DNA of 64,000 bases from JAUIAI01 sp041396685 (GTDB lineage Bacteria; Pseudomonadota; Gammaproteobacteria; Burkholderiales; Burkholderiaceae_E), in NCBI GenBank assembly GCA_041396685.1, contig JAWKYD010000025.1:9728-73727 (forward strand). The letters run 5' to 3'. Under the pieces are notes generated by a model. That model made no database searches and had not been told where the DNA came from. It saw only the letters and a list, made by a program, of their open reading frames with translations. Made by a program: the position numbers and the translations under genes. Position 1 is the first letter of the stretch, and each line of letters opens with the position of its first letter. Below are positions 17,809-27,646 of this stretch, piece after piece.

Positions 17809-18036
17809 ATGCCCATTCGCGACTTCGTCTGCGAAGACTGCCACCAGCCGTTCGAGAAACTCGTTCGCAGTGGCGACCAGCCCTCTTGCCCGGCGTGTGG
17901 CTCCAGCCACCTGAAGCAGCAGTTGTCCGCATTCGCGGTCGGCGGCGGCCAGCCTGCGGCTGCCCCGATGCCGGCCGGCTGCGGCATGTGCGGCGCGGCC
18001 CAGGCCGGCGCCTGCCAGTTCGCCGACACGCACTGA
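17809..18036 (+). CDS. FmdB-family zinc ribbon protein
   Basis: A 75-aa protein beginning MPIRDFVCEDCHQPFE, typical of the FmdB/CxxC_CxxC_SSSS putative regulatory family. Two CxxC knuckles (CEDC and CPAC) form a zinc ribbon in the first 40 residues. The tail is Ala/Gly/Pro-rich and contains extra cysteines (CGMCGAAQAGAC). Small proteins of this type are found beside many genes and have no agreed function. It lies seven bases upstream of the MFS gene, so they are probably cotranscribed. Confidence 0.82.
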   Translation: MPIRDFVCEDCHQPFEKLVRSGDQPSCPACGSSHLKQQLSAFAVGGGQPAAAPMPAGCGMCGAAQAGACQFADTH

Positions 18037-18042
18037 GCCGGC

Positions 18043-19266
18043 ATGGCGGGCGCGCCTCGCTTGCGCGAGACCCGCACGCTCACGATCGGGCTCTGGAGTC
18101 TGGCGGCCGCATATTTCATGCTGGCCACGGGCTCGCTGGCCGTCGTCGGCCTGGTGCAGCCGATGGCCTCGGCCTGGCACTCGTCGCCGGCCGATGTGGC
18201 GATGCTCGTCACCGTGTTCGCTTTCACGTTCGCGCTTGCCGCGCCGCTCGCACAGATGCTGCTCGGCCACTGGCCGCGCCGCCGTCTGATCATCGCCGGG
18301 CTCGTGCTGCTGGCCGTCGGTCTGGCAATCACCGCCGTGGCGCCCGACCTGACCTGGGGCGTGCTCGGCCGGGTGCTCTCTGGCGCCGGCGCGGCCGCGG
18401 TCGGGCCGGTCGCCTCGGCACTCGGCTCGGATATGGTGCCGCCCCGGCGCCAACCTCAGGCCCTTGCGACCGTGTTCTCCGGCATGGCGTTCGCGACGGT
18501 GCTGGGTGTTCCCCTGACCGCCTGGTTCGGCTACCTGATCGGCTGGCGACAGGTATTCGCCGCGCTCGCGCTCGGCGCACTCGCGTGCGCGATCGCCATC
18601 GCGCTTGGTGTGCGCAGCCGCGCGGCCGGCAGCCGGGTCCGGTTTCATGACCTGCACAACGCGATATCGCGAGCCAGTGTCACCTGGGGGGTGATCACCG
18701 GCTTCCTACAAATGGCGGCCGGCTTTGCCACCTATGCGCTGGTGGCGGTCTATCTTCGCGAGCAGTATCACGCCGGTCCGGATGCAATCTCGGCGGCGCT
18801 GCTGTTGTTCGGTGTGGGGGGCATCGTCGGCAATCTGTTGGCCAGCCGGCTCGGCTCGCGCTATCGCCCGTCGACGTTGATCCTGATGTCGCTGCTCGGC
18901 CTGCTGGTGTCGGTGGTCGGGCTGCGCGCGCTGCCACCCACCCTGGGCAGCGGCATCGTGACCTTCGGACTCTGGTCGGTTGCGACGATGATGTTCCACA
19001 CGCCTCAACAGGGTCGCTTGATCGGCCTCGCGCCCCTGCAGCGAGGCCTGTTGCTCTCACTGAATTCATCGACCTTGTATCTGGGCATGTCGTTGGGCGC
19101 CTATCTGTCGAAGCTCACTTATGCCTGGGCAGGTTCGGCAGCGCTGCCGGTGACGTCTGCGTTTCTGACCCTTGCCGCGATCTGCGCCCTGGTGCTCTCC
19201 CGGCGGGCCGAGCTGGCCGAGGCCGCACCGTCCACGGGCACCGCCGCTCACGCCTCGCCCCCCTGA
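18043..19266 (+). CDS. MFS transporter (drug/arabinose efflux type)
   Basis: A 407-aa major facilitator superfamily permease with twelve predicted hydrophobic segments. The family loop between helices 2 and 3 appears as LLGHWPRRRLIIAG, and LTWGVLGRVLSGAGAAAVGPVAS marks helices 4-5. The pattern resembles DHA1-type sugar or drug exporters (AraJ/YdhP-like). The start ATG at 18043 closely follows the zinc ribbon gene. It is convergent with the chemoreceptor gene, with 87 bases between. Substrate unknown. Confidence 0.85.
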   Translation: MAGAPRLRETRTLTIGLWSLAAAYFMLATGSLAVVGLVQPMASAWHSSPADVAMLVTVFAFTFALAAPLAQMLLGHWPRRRLIIAGLVLLAVGLAITAVAPDLTWGVLGRVLSGAGAAAVGPVASALGSDMVPPRRQPQALATVFSGMAFATVLGVPLTAWFGYLIGWRQVFAALALGALACAIAIALGVRSRAAGSRVRFHDLHNAISRASVTWGVITGFLQMAAGFATYALVAVYLREQYHAGPDAISAALLLFGVGGIVGNLLASRLGSRYRPSTLILMSLLGLLVSVVGLRALPPTLGSGIVTFGLWSVATMMFHTPQQGRLIGLAPLQRGLLLSLNSSTLYLGMSLGAYLSKLTYAWAGSAALPVTSAFLTLAAICALVLSRRAELAEAAPSTGTAAHASPP

Positions 19267-19353
19267 CCCGCCGGTCCCCGGGCCGGGGCCGAGGCCGTGC
19301 AGTGGCAAGCCTACCGGACCGGACGGTGGTCGCATGCGCAGGCGCGCGCCGAT

Positions 19354-21282
19354 TCAGTCCAGGCGGAACAATGCCACGGTCTCGACCAGCGAATCGACCT
19401 CGGTGCGCAAGGAACCCGACGCGGCCGCGCTTTGTTCGGCGACGCGGTTGTTGAGCTGGAGGTCGAGTTCCAGATGGCGCACGGCGCCGTTGATTCGGGC
19501 CAGCCCGCTACGTTGGCCCTCGCTCGACGCGCTGATGCGTTCGACCAGGCCGCCGAGTTCATTGATCGATTCCACCAGCGAACGGACCGTGCCGCGGGCG
19601 GCCTCCATCTGGGTCGTACCCTGCCCGACCTTGTCGACGCTGTCGGTGATCAGATCTTTGATTTCCTTGGCGGCGCCGGCTGAGCGCTGGGCCAGACCGC
19701 GCACCTCGCTGGCGACGACCGCGAAACCCCGGCCAGCCTCACCCGCCCGCGCCGCCTCGACCGCCGCGTTGAGCGCGAGGATGTTGGTTTGAAACGCAAT
19801 GCCGTCGATGACCGCGATGATGTCGCTGATCTTGTCGGAGCTTGCACGGATGTCGTCCATGGTCGCCACCAGACCGGACACCGAGCGGCCCGCCTCGCTG
19901 GCTACGCGTGTGGCGTCGGCCGCTCGCCCGTTCGCGTCCGTCACGGTCTCGGCGAACTGCTCGACGATCCGGTCGAGCTCGCCCACGGTCGCCGATGTCT
20001 CGCCCACGGCGTGCGTCTGGGATCGGGTGCGACCGGCCAGATCACTGGCCGCCAGGGCGATGTCGTGGCTGCCCTCGGCCACCGCCGAGGCGCCACTGCG
20101 AACCTGGCGGACCACACCGTGCAGGTTTTCGCTCATCGCGCCCAGCGACATCAGCACCTCGCGCACTTCCCGTGTGCATTGGGAAGGCACCTGCACGCCG
20201 CGACGAAGGTCGCCACCGGCCATCCGGGTACAGGTCTCCGCGGCCAGTTGCAGCGGCCGCACGATCGCCCGCAACAGCCAGTGCGAGAGGCCGGTGATCA
20301 CGGCAACCAGAATGAACAAACCGAGACCACCCAGCCTCAGCAGCCAGTTCGCGCCATCGAGCCGACTCTCGAGACGTTCGCGAATGGCGGTGCGCCCTTG
20401 AATGATCACCTCGAACAAGGCATCGATGCTATTGGACATCCGATCGAAGTACTCGGTCGGCGAAATGTTCGGGTTCTCGGCCCGTACGATGCGCGCAGTC
20501 GCCAGTTCGATCGCCTCGTCGACCGCAGTCAGACCCCTGTTCAACAGATTCGTCAGCGGTTCGCGAAAAGCGGGATCGGCGACCAACACCTCGTCGACGA
20601 GCGCACGCACACCGCGGGCACGCGCGCTCGCAGTGTTGAGCGCGGTCGTGAGAGCCTGTCGCGCCGCCGGTGTCACTTGCTTGGCAGCCAACATGCCATT
20701 GCCGAGCCCACGCGCCTGCGCCAACGCCTCCATCAGGCGGGCGAGTTCTTCCGAGGCCACACGAATCAGACTCGCTGCCCCCGGGTCGCCGAGCCGGCCG
20801 AGACCGTAGGCATCGCGAACGGTGTTGCTCATGGAAAAGTAGTCGTCGATCAGCGCACTATGCCGCTCGAAGCTCGCGGCCTCCGAGATCCGGGAAGAAC
20901 GTGTTTCCTCGACCAACGCCTGCCATCGTTCCTGCAGCTTGCGAACCCGGGCGACGTGGATATCACCGATCTGGCTGCCGACCATCGCACGCAGCAGACT
21001 CTCGAGGGCCGTTCCGACATTGGCCTGTACGGCATCGAGCGCGCTCCTCTGGGCGATGTCACCGGCCAGCACGCCAGCCGCCCTGCCGCGTCCGGCCTGC
21101 GTGCCCTTGACGACCAAGGCCAACTCGCCGAGCACCGGAAAACCGGCCGCCGCCCGCTCGGCCGCGGACGCCTGGCTCGAAAGCGACAGCAAGAAAGGAA
21201 TGCCGGTCGACAAGCAGGCGCAGATCGCGATCGCCGCGAGCGCCATCAGCGAATGACGAACGGAATGAGAACGTTTGAGCAT
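19354..21282 (-). CDS. Methyl-accepting chemotaxis protein
   Basis: A 642-aa chemoreceptor starting at MLKRSHSVRH, after a good GAGGAG ribosome site. It has a membrane helix at about 13-33, a periplasmic helical sensor of roughly 290 residues, a second helix (LGLFILVAVITGLSHWLL, about 335), a HAMP domain, and the conserved hairpin tip with DGIAFQTNILALNAAVEAAR and VVASEVRGLAQRSAGAAKEI. It relays ligand binding to the CheA kinase. The tail ends LFRLD without a CheR-tethering pentapeptide. No che genes are adjacent, so it is an orphan receptor. The sensor domain is unassigned. Confidence 0.93.
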   Translation of the reverse strand: MLKRSHSVRHSLMALAAIAICACLSTGIPFLLSLSSQASAAERAAAGFPVLGELALVVKGTQAGRGRAAGVLAGDIAQRSALDAVQANVGTALESLLRAMVGSQIGDIHVARVRKLQERWQALVEETRSSRISEAASFERHSALIDDYFSMSNTVRDAYGLGRLGDPGAASLIRVASEELARLMEALAQARGLGNGMLAAKQVTPAARQALTTALNTASARARGVRALVDEVLVADPAFREPLTNLLNRGLTAVDEAIELATARIVRAENPNISPTEYFDRMSNSIDALFEVIIQGRTAIRERLESRLDGANWLLRLGGLGLFILVAVITGLSHWLLRAIVRPLQLAAETCTRMAGGDLRRGVQVPSQCTREVREVLMSLGAMSENLHGVVRQVRSGASAVAEGSHDIALAASDLAGRTRSQTHAVGETSATVGELDRIVEQFAETVTDANGRAADATRVASEAGRSVSGLVATMDDIRASSDKISDIIAVIDGIAFQTNILALNAAVEAARAGEAGRGFAVVASEVRGLAQRSAGAAKEIKDLITDSVDKVGQGTTQMEAARGTVRSLVESINELGGLVERISASSEGQRSGLARINGAVRHLELDLQLNNRVAEQSAAASGSLRTEVDSLVETVALFRLD

Positions 21283-21554
21283 GGACTCCTCGATGGCGGC
21301 GGCAGCGACGGCGACACCCTTCGCCGGCGCGCGATCGCGAACCCGCGATTGGATGGACGCGGGAACACGCGCCACTCTAGGGCTTGGTGCGCCGCCTGGA
21401 CGAGTCGAAAAAGGGGGGGTGAACGGCCTGCTTCGATTCTGAAGCGCATCCCCGACCGCCGATGCGACGTTCCGGGCTCGCTCGTCAGGGAAACGCCGCA
21501 ACGGCCAGGAATTGCCCGGACGGTTCGGTGCCGGCAGGCGCCGGGCCGGGGAAC

Positions 21555-22757
21555 TCAGCCGTAGTTCAGGCCAACCGCCTCGCGCACGTCGCGCATCGTC
21601 TCGACGGCGATCTTGCGAGCACGCTCGCAGCCATCGGCGACGATGTTGCGCACCAGGCTGGGATCTTCGATATAGGGCTGCGCACGTGCCACGAAGCCCT
21701 TCTGCTCCTCGACGATCGCGTCGATCACCGGCTGTTTGCAGTCGAGACAACCGATGCCGGCACTGCGACAACCCTCCTGCACCCACTGGCGGCAGGATTC
21801 GTCCGAATAGACCAGATGCAGCTCATAGACCGGACACTTGGCGGGATCGCCCGGGTCGCTGCGGCGTACCCGGGCGGGGTCGGTCGGCATGGTGCGGATT
21901 TTCTTCTCGACCGAGGCCGGGTCCTCGCGCATCGCGATCGTATTCTGGTAGCTCTTGGACATCTTCTGACCGTCGATGCCCGGCATGCGCGAGGCTTCGG
22001 TCAGCAGCGCCTGCGGCTCGCTGAGGATGATTCGGCGGCTGCCCTCGAGAAAGCCGAACAGGCGCTCGCGATCGGCCAGGCTCAGGTTCTGCGATTGCTC
22101 GACCAGCTCGCGGCCACGCTCGAGCGCGTGCTCGTCACCCTGCTCCTGGAACGCGGTACGCATCTGCTGATAGATCCGGGCGCGCTTGGAGCCCAGCTTG
22201 CGGATGGCTTCGCGCGCTTTTTCGTCGAAACCGGGCTCGCGACCGAACAAGTGGTTGAAGCGGCGCGCCACCTCACGGGTAAGCTCGATGTGCGGAACCT
22301 GATCCTCGCCCACCGGCACGAAGGCCGCCCGGTACATGAGAATGTCGGCGGCCTGCAGTAGCGGATAGCCGAGAAAGCCGTAGGTCGACAGATCCTTGTC
22401 GGAGAGCTTTTCCTGCTGGTCTTTGTAGGTGGGCACGCGCTCGAGCCAGCCCAGGGGCGTGACCATCGACAGCAGCACCATCAGCTCGGCGTGCTCGGGC
22501 ACGCGCGACTGGATGAACAAAACCGACTCCTCCGGATCGATGCCGGCGGCCAGCCAGTCGATGACCATTTCCCAGATGTTGTCCTCGATGACCTCGGAGG
22601 ACTCGTAGTGGGTGGTCAGCGCATGCCAGTCGGCCACGAAATACATGCACGGATACTCGGTCTGCAGGCGTACCCAGTTCTTCAGGGCGCCGTGATAGTG
22701 GCCAAGGTGCAAGGCGCCGGTGGGGCGCATGCCCGACACCACTCGGTCAGGAAACAT
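21555..22757 (-). CDS. trpS: Tryptophanyl-tRNA synthetase
   Basis: TrpRS, 400 aa, charges tRNA-Trp in the cytoplasm. Class I signatures are clear: TGALHLGHYHGAL (HIGH motif) near residue 13 and GQKMSKSYQNTI (KMSKS) near 265. It is longer than the 334-aa E. coli enzyme and belongs to the longer betaproteobacterial type with a Cys-containing C-terminal extension (IGCLDCKQPV). The start lies 14 bases after the M50 protease stop, so the two are probably one transcript. Confidence 0.96.
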   Translation of the reverse strand: MFPDRVVSGMRPTGALHLGHYHGALKNWVRLQTEYPCMYFVADWHALTTHYESSEVIEDNIWEMVIDWLAAGIDPEESVLFIQSRVPEHAELMVLLSMVTPLGWLERVPTYKDQQEKLSDKDLSTYGFLGYPLLQAADILMYRAAFVPVGEDQVPHIELTREVARRFNHLFGREPGFDEKAREAIRKLGSKRARIYQQMRTAFQEQGDEHALERGRELVEQSQNLSLADRERLFGFLEGSRRIILSEPQALLTEASRMPGIDGQKMSKSYQNTIAMREDPASVEKKIRTMPTDPARVRRSDPGDPAKCPVYELHLVYSDESCRQWVQEGCRSAGIGCLDCKQPVIDAIVEEQKGFVARAQPYIEDPSLVRNIVADGCERARKIAVETMRDVREAVGLNYG

Positions 22758-22771
22758 GTTGCGTCAACTCG

Positions 22772-23434
22772 TCAAAGACCCAGAATGAAGATGAGGGCGT
22801 TGTAGCCCAGCGAGACCAGCGGCAACACCAGGGTGCCCAGCGTGCCCGTGGCGAGCAGCGCCAACAGAATGAAGATCCCGTAAGGCTCGAGACGCGCCAC
22901 GGGTTCGGCGATCTGCGCCGGCAGCAGGCTGACCAGGATGCGGCCGCCATCCAGCGGCGGAATCGGCATCAGGTTCAAGGCGGCGAGCACGAAATTGACC
23001 TGTACCCCGGCCTCGCACATGCGCCAGAAGAACTCGGTTCCGGCGGTGGCCACACCAAAGACGATCATGAGTTTGAGCGCGATGCCCCAGAGCAGCGCCA
23101 TGATCAGATTCGAAACCGGGCCTGCGGCCGCCACGATGCCCATGTCGCGCTTGGGCGACCTCAGGTTGCCCTGCACCACCGGCACCGGCTTGGCCCAGCC
23201 GAACAGCAAAGCGCCCCCCATTGCCTTGCTGGCCAACAGAATCAGACCTGGCACGAGCAATGTGCCGACCGGGTCGATGTGTTTGAGCGGATTGGCGCTG
23301 ACGCGACCGAGCAGGCGCGCGGTGGGATCACCCAGAAACGATGCAACGAAGCCATGCGCGGCCTCATGCAGCGTGATCGCGAATATGACCGGAATCGCAA
23401 AAACCGCGACCAGCTGGATGATCGAAAGATCCAT
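22772..23434 (-). CDS. Site-2 protease (M50 family) membrane metalloprotease
   Basis: A 220-aa polytopic zinc protease. HEAAHGF (residues 23-27, HExxH) lies in the first membrane helix and the third ligand region is LNLMPIPPLDGGRIL. No PDZ domain is present, so it is of the short Rip/YwhC-like group found beside trpS in many betaproteobacteria. It is expected to cut membrane-spanning substrates within the bilayer; no substrate is known here. It precedes trpS by 14 bases. Confidence 0.88.
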   Translation of the reverse strand: MDLSIIQLVAVFAIPVIFAITLHEAAHGFVASFLGDPTARLLGRVSANPLKHIDPVGTLLVPGLILLASKAMGGALLFGWAKPVPVVQGNLRSPKRDMGIVAAAGPVSNLIMALLWGIALKLMIVFGVATAGTEFFWRMCEAGVQVNFVLAALNLMPIPPLDGGRILVSLLPAQIAEPVARLEPYGIFILLALLATGTLGTLVLPLVSLGYNALIFILGL

Positions 23435-23578
23435 CGATCGATTGTATCAAGGCCCCGCGGCTCTCGAGACACCGGCGCTACCGACGTGCCGCCGCAGCGG
23501 GCGCGGCACGCAGTCGGGCGTGCGGGCCGACCGGGACGAACCGTTCGGCCGCCAGACCCGACCGCCATCGCCACCGGC

Positions 23579-24205
23579 TCAGTCGGCGACCATGCCCTCG
23601 ACGCTGCCGCAGCCGATCCGCTCGATGACCGGCGTGGCGCCGGTGACGTCGATGACGGTGGTCGGGTCGAAGCCCTGATCGCCGGCATCGATCACGCCGT
23701 CGATGCGTTTGCCGATGCGATCGAGGATGTCGTCGGCCGAATGCAGCGGCAACTCGTCACCGGGCAGGATCAGGGTACTGACCAGCACCGGCTGCTCGAG
23801 CGCGCGCAGCACGCCTTGCGCGATCGGGTCACCGGGCACCCGCAGGCCGATGGTCTTGCGCGACGGGTGCCAGAGCCGCCGCGGTGTTTCCTTGGTGGCG
23901 GGCAGCACGAACGTGTACGGCCCGGGTGTCCACTCGCGCAGAAAACGGTATTTGCTGTTGTCGACCTGGGCGTAGACAGACAGCTGCTTGAGATCGGCGC
24001 ACATCAGGGTGAGCAGATGGCGCGCGTCGATCGAGCGGATCTGGCGCAGCCGCTCGACTGCCGATTTGTCCTCGAGGCCGGCGGCCAGCACATAGCAGGC
24101 ATCCGTGGGCATCGCGATCAGCCCGCCGCCGCGCAACAATTGCGCCGCCTGCCAGAGTAGGCGCTGTTGGGGATCGATCGGATGGATGTCGAGGCGGATG
24201 GTCAT
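23579..24205 (-). CDS. YciO-family Sua5/YrdC-like protein
   Basis: A 208-aa protein of the YrdC/Sua5 superfamily, which binds ATP and nucleic acid; true TsaC members make threonylcarbamoyl-AMP for tRNA modification. Sequence features (GGLIAMPTDACYVLAAG, WTPGPYTFVLPAT, RKTIGLRVPGD) match the YciO branch, whose exact role is less clear. It lacks the C-terminal Sua5 domain. It overlaps the PHP gene by four bases (ATGA), as in the trpH-yciO order of other proteobacteria. Confidence 0.87.
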   Translation of the reverse strand: MTIRLDIHPIDPQQRLLWQAAQLLRGGGLIAMPTDACYVLAAGLEDKSAVERLRQIRSIDARHLLTLMCADLKQLSVYAQVDNSKYRFLREWTPGPYTFVLPATKETPRRLWHPSRKTIGLRVPGDPIAQGVLRALEQPVLVSTLILPGDELPLHSADDILDRIGKRIDGVIDAGDQGFDPTTVIDVTGATPVIERIGCGSVEGMVAD

Positions 24206-25095
24206 GTTGCCGCGGCCCGCTCGCTCACCGCAGCAAGCAACGGCCAGACGGGCTCTACCCCGTCGGGCAGCGGCGGCAGCTCGCCCAGATCGACCCGGCT
24301 CTCGCCCGGACCGTGGAAGTCGGATCCGCGCGAGCCGAGCAGCCCGGCCTCGAGCGCCACCCGGGCATACTGGCGGTACTGGTCGCGCGTGTGACTGCCC
24401 GTCACCACCTCGATCGCCTGACCACCACCCTCGCGGAATTCATCGATCAGCGCATCGCGCAACATTGGATCGAGCCGGTAGCGACCGGGATGGGCGATGA
24501 CGGCGATGCCGCCACTGGCGACGATCCAGCCCAAGGCATCGGTGAGCCGCGCCCACTGATGGGGAACATAGGCCGGCCCGCCCTCGCCCAGATAGCGCGC
24601 GAACACCTCGTCCATGTGGGCGCAATGACCGCTGCTGACCAGATGGCGGGCGAAATGGGTGCGCGACACCAGCGACGGATTGCGAACCTGGGCGATCGCG
24701 CCCTCGTAGGCGCCGGCCACACCCAGGCGTTCGAGCCGCGCGGCCATTTCACGCGCCCGGGCGTCGCGCCCCGAGCGAATGGCCGCGAGCCCGGTGGTCA
24801 GGGCGGGATCAGTGGGATCGATATCGAGACCGACGACGTGCAGCGTCTTGCCGGCCCAGGTCACGGAGATCTCGACGCCGGGCACGAAGGCCATCCCCAG
24901 TCGCCGGGCCTCGGCGGCCGCCTCCGGCACACCGCCGACCTCGTCATGGTCGGTGAGCGCAAACAGTTCGACTCCCGCGCGATGCGCGCGTCGGACCAGT
25001 TCGACCGGCGTCAGCGTGCCGTCCGACCAGCTCGAATGGCTGTGCAGGTCGGCGTTCAGGCGCCAGGGATCGGACATCTGGGCGGCTCGCGTCAT
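24202..25095 (-). CDS. PHP-domain phosphoesterase (RNase AM/TrpH type)
   Basis: A 297-aa polymerase-and-histidinol-phosphatase domain enzyme. Metal-binding motifs in order are DLHSHSSWSDG, LTDHDEVGG, GVEISV, IAHPGRY and GSDFHG. The family includes 3',5'-nucleotide phosphatases and the E. coli RNase AM (YciV/TrpH) that matures rRNA 5' ends. It overlaps the upstream hydrolase and the downstream yciO-like gene by four bases each, so the three form a coupled operon. Confidence 0.88.
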   Translation of the reverse strand: MTRAAQMSDPWRLNADLHSHSSWSDGTLTPVELVRRAHRAGVELFALTDHDEVGGVPEAAAEARRLGMAFVPGVEISVTWAGKTLHVVGLDIDPTDPALTTGLAAIRSGRDARAREMAARLERLGVAGAYEGAIAQVRNPSLVSRTHFARHLVSSGHCAHMDEVFARYLGEGGPAYVPHQWARLTDALGWIVASGGIAVIAHPGRYRLDPMLRDALIDEFREGGGQAIEVVTGSHTRDQYRQYARVALEAGLLGSRGSDFHGPGESRVDLGELPPLPDGVEPVWPLLAAVSERAAAT

Positions 25096-25985
25096 CGCAG
25101 GAAGGACTCGATCAGGTCGGCCACGGCCTCGGGTTGGTCATGGTGCACCATGTGCCCGGCGTCGGCGACTACCGCCCGATGCAGATCGCGAATCACCGAC
25201 AAACGGTGCGCGTATTCCTCGCTCTGCACGAATCCCTGCTTCTTGCCCTGGTGTTCGCACATGACCCAGAGCGTTGGCGCCGTGATGGCCGCCCAGCAGG
25301 CCCGAACCTCATCGGCCCGATAGAGATACGGATTGCTGATCTTGTGGGCGGGATCCAACAACACACGGAAGCGGCCGTCGTCGGTCGGCGCCGACCAATG
25401 CCGGGCCAGAAATGCCGCCCGCCCGGGGCGCAGCCGCGGGTTGTTGCGCATCAGACGTGCGGCCACCGCCGGCAAATCGTCCGACAGGCTGGCCTGCGGC
25501 GGCGCGCGCAGCTCGTCGAGCCACTCGGCCAGCCGCGCCGGCGCCTGCGCCGGATCGGTCGCCGGCAGACCCAGGCCCTCGAGGTTGACCAGACGGGCGA
25601 CCCGGGTCGGGCGCGCCCCGGCGTACAGACAGGCGACATTGCCGCCCATGCTGTGGCCCACCAGGTCGACCGGCGCGTCGCCGAACAGTTGCTCGAGCAG
25701 CTGATCGAGATCGGCCAGATAGTCGTAGAACCAGTAGCAGTCCGTCCCGCCCGGCTCGCTGGCACCGAACCCGCGCCAGTCGGGCGCGTAAACGTCCCAG
25801 TGCGCCGGCAGCGCATCGACCACGAACTGAAAAGAGGCGCCGACATCGGCCCAGCCGTGCAGCATGACCACACGCCGGCGGCCGTCACCGGGCCAATGCC
25901 GCAGGTGCAGGCGAAGTCCCCGCACGACCAGCGAGCGGCACTCGCCCGCACGACGCGGAACGTAGGAAATGGAGTCGGATGTCAT
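25092..25985 (-). CDS. Alpha/beta-fold hydrolase
   Basis: A 297-aa serine hydrolase. Features are the oxyanion region VVMLHGWADVG, nucleophile elbow LVGHSMGGN (Ser near 118), and the catalytic His in VADAGHMVHHDQPE near the end. It resembles epoxide hydrolase or esterase-like proteins with a short cap. Substrate unknown. It is the first gene of the leftward operon with the PHP and YciO genes; its stop overlaps the PHP start. Confidence 0.85.
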   Translation of the reverse strand: MTSDSISYVPRRAGECRSLVVRGLRLHLRHWPGDGRRRVVMLHGWADVGASFQFVVDALPAHWDVYAPDWRGFGASEPGGTDCYWFYDYLADLDQLLEQLFGDAPVDLVGHSMGGNVACLYAGARPTRVARLVNLEGLGLPATDPAQAPARLAEWLDELRAPPQASLSDDLPAVAARLMRNNPRLRPGRAAFLARHWSAPTDDGRFRVLLDPAHKISNPYLYRADEVRACWAAITAPTLWVMCEHQGKKQGFVQSEEYAHRLSVIRDLHRAVVADAGHMVHHDQPEAVADLIESFLR

Positions 25986-26046
25986 CGGTCGGTATCGTAC
26001 GCCGAGCCCGCCCGGCAGCGATGGGAACAGCCTCGCAGCCAGTGGG

Positions 26047-27030
26047 TCAGCGCGCCTCGAGCCAGGCCAGTTCGGCCAGCGAGAATCCCGCCGCCAGCCT
26101 GGCCGGACGGTTCAAAGGCCGTCGCGGTCGCGGCGCGCCCAGAGCAACGATCAACTCCGTGTAGGTTCGCTCGGGATCCCGCCCCGCCTGGTGGGCCAGG
26201 CGGCGAAACCAGTGGTCGCCAAGGCGCACGTGACCGATCTCATCGTCGACGATGATCTGCAGCACCGCGCAGGCAGCCCGATCGCCGGCCGCACGCAGGC
26301 GCGCCTGGATCGGCGGCGTGGCATCGAGTCCTCGCGCCTCGAGGACACGCGGTACCAGCGCCATGCGCGCGAGCAGGTCGTCGCGGGTTCGCAGCGCCAT
26401 CTGCCAGAGCCCGTCGTGCGCGTCGAAATCACCATAGTCGAAACCCGCCTCGCGCAACAAGCCGTTCACGAGTCCGAAGTGGCGACATTCGTCGGCCGCC
26501 ACCGCCAGCCAGTCGAGTGCGAACGCGTCGGGCATCGCCGGATAGCGCCAGATCGCATCGAGTGCGAGATTGACGGCATTGAACTCGATGTGGGCGATGG
26601 CGTGCAACAACGCGGCCCGCGACCGTGTCCCGCCGGCCGCACGTCTGGGAACCCGCCGCGGATCGACCAGATTCGGTCGCGCCGGACGGCCCGGCGACAG
26701 AGGCGCATCGGGCAGCGGCCGTGGGTCCAGAACATTCGGCGCATCGACTGCCCGGGTGCGGGTGCCACGCGCGCGATCCGCACCGGCGCCGGGCAGCTGT
26801 TCGCGCCACAGTGCCATGACGCCATCGAGCTTGGCGCGAACGTCGGTTTGCGCCCAGCACGCCCGCGCGCGAGCGCGCACGGCGGCGAGCATACCCTCGC
26901 CGACGCCGCGATCCGACGCGGTCCCGACGGTCGCGGACGGAGCGTCCGCGGCCGCGGCTTCGAGAGCATCCGGCGCTGCCGCGGCTGCGCGACTTTCTGG
27001 CGCCGCCGACGATACGAGGCATTCGTTCAT
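26047..27030 (-). CDS. DUF455 ferritin-like protein
   Basis: A 327-aa protein whose C-terminal two thirds match the DUF455 ferritin-like family, with helices carrying possible di-metal ligands: AIAHIEFNAVNLALD, AADECRHFGLVN, and VDDEIGHVRLGDHWF. The first 60 residues are Ala-rich and low in complexity. Function is unknown; the ligand pattern (E, ExxH, E, ExxH) suggests a diiron or similar centre. The ATG at 27030 (MNECLVSS) is chosen; it lies 73 bases from the divergent gamma-carbonic anhydrase gene. Confidence 0.8.
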   Translation of the reverse strand: MNECLVSSAAPESRAAAAAPDALEAAAADAPSATVGTASDRGVGEGMLAAVRARARACWAQTDVRAKLDGVMALWREQLPGAGADRARGTRTRAVDAPNVLDPRPLPDAPLSPGRPARPNLVDPRRVPRRAAGGTRSRAALLHAIAHIEFNAVNLALDAIWRYPAMPDAFALDWLAVAADECRHFGLVNGLLREAGFDYGDFDAHDGLWQMALRTRDDLLARMALVPRVLEARGLDATPPIQARLRAAGDRAACAVLQIIVDDEIGHVRLGDHWFRRLAHQAGRDPERTYTELIVALGAPRPRRPLNRPARLAAGFSLAELAWLEAR

Positions 27031-27103
27031 GGTGATCGAACTCGGGCCTGCCGGCGATTCGCTACACTGAACGACCTCCGGCCCACCGACCCTGCAAGCA
27101 AAC

Positions 27104-27646
27104 ATGACAGTCTACTCAGTCGGGCAATTGCTGCCCCAGATCGACGAATCCGCCTTCCTCGCACCCGGCTGCCATGTCGCCGGGCAGGTCTTCATCGGCG
27201 GCGATTCGGGCATCTGGTTCGGCGTGGTGATCCGCGGCGACAATGAACCGATCCGCATCGGTGCGCGCAGCAATGTGCAGGAAAACTCGGTCATGCACGT
27301 GGATACCGGCCATCCGCTCACCGTTGGCGACGATGTCACGATCGGCCACCTGGCGATGCTGCACGGCTGCACCATCGGCAACGGCTCGCTCATCGGCATC
27401 AAGGCCGTGGTCATGAACGGGGCCACGATCGGCGAGCACTCTCTGATCGGCGCCGGCGCGCTGGTCACCGAGGGCAAGCAGATCCCACCGCGCTCGCTGG
27501 TCATGGGAGCCCCTGGCAAGGTGGTGCGCGAGCTGACCGACGCCGAGGTCGCCCGACTGCAACTGAGCGCCGATTCATACGTCGAACGCGCACGGCTCTA
27601 TCGGCAGCGGTTGGCGCTGATTCCCACCGGTGCGTCGCCACGATGA
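27104..27646 (+). CDS. Gamma-class carbonic anhydrase-like left-handed beta-helix protein
   Basis: A 180-aa hexapeptide-repeat protein of the YrdA/PaaY/gamma-carbonic anhydrase family. It has the zinc ligands in SVMHVDTGHP, TIGHLAMLHGC, with typical turns VVIRGDNEPIRIG and IPPRSLVMGAPGK. These trimers bind a metal between subunits; some hydrate carbon dioxide, others have lost activity. Its stop overlaps the hslO start by four bases, so both are translated from one message. Confidence 0.88.
   Translation: MTVYSVGQLLPQIDESAFLAPGCHVAGQVFIGGDSGIWFGVVIRGDNEPIRIGARSNVQENSVMHVDTGHPLTVGDDVTIGHLAMLHGCTIGNGSLIGIKAVVMNGATIGEHSLIGAGALVTEGKQIPPRSLVMGAPGKVVRELTDAEVARLQLSADSYVERARLYRQRLALIPTGASPR

Noticed and set aside
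19267..19353. GC-rich partial palindrome after the MFS gene
   Set aside because: The stem is short (CCCC/GGGG around GGGCC) and no T-run follows; not enough to call a terminator.
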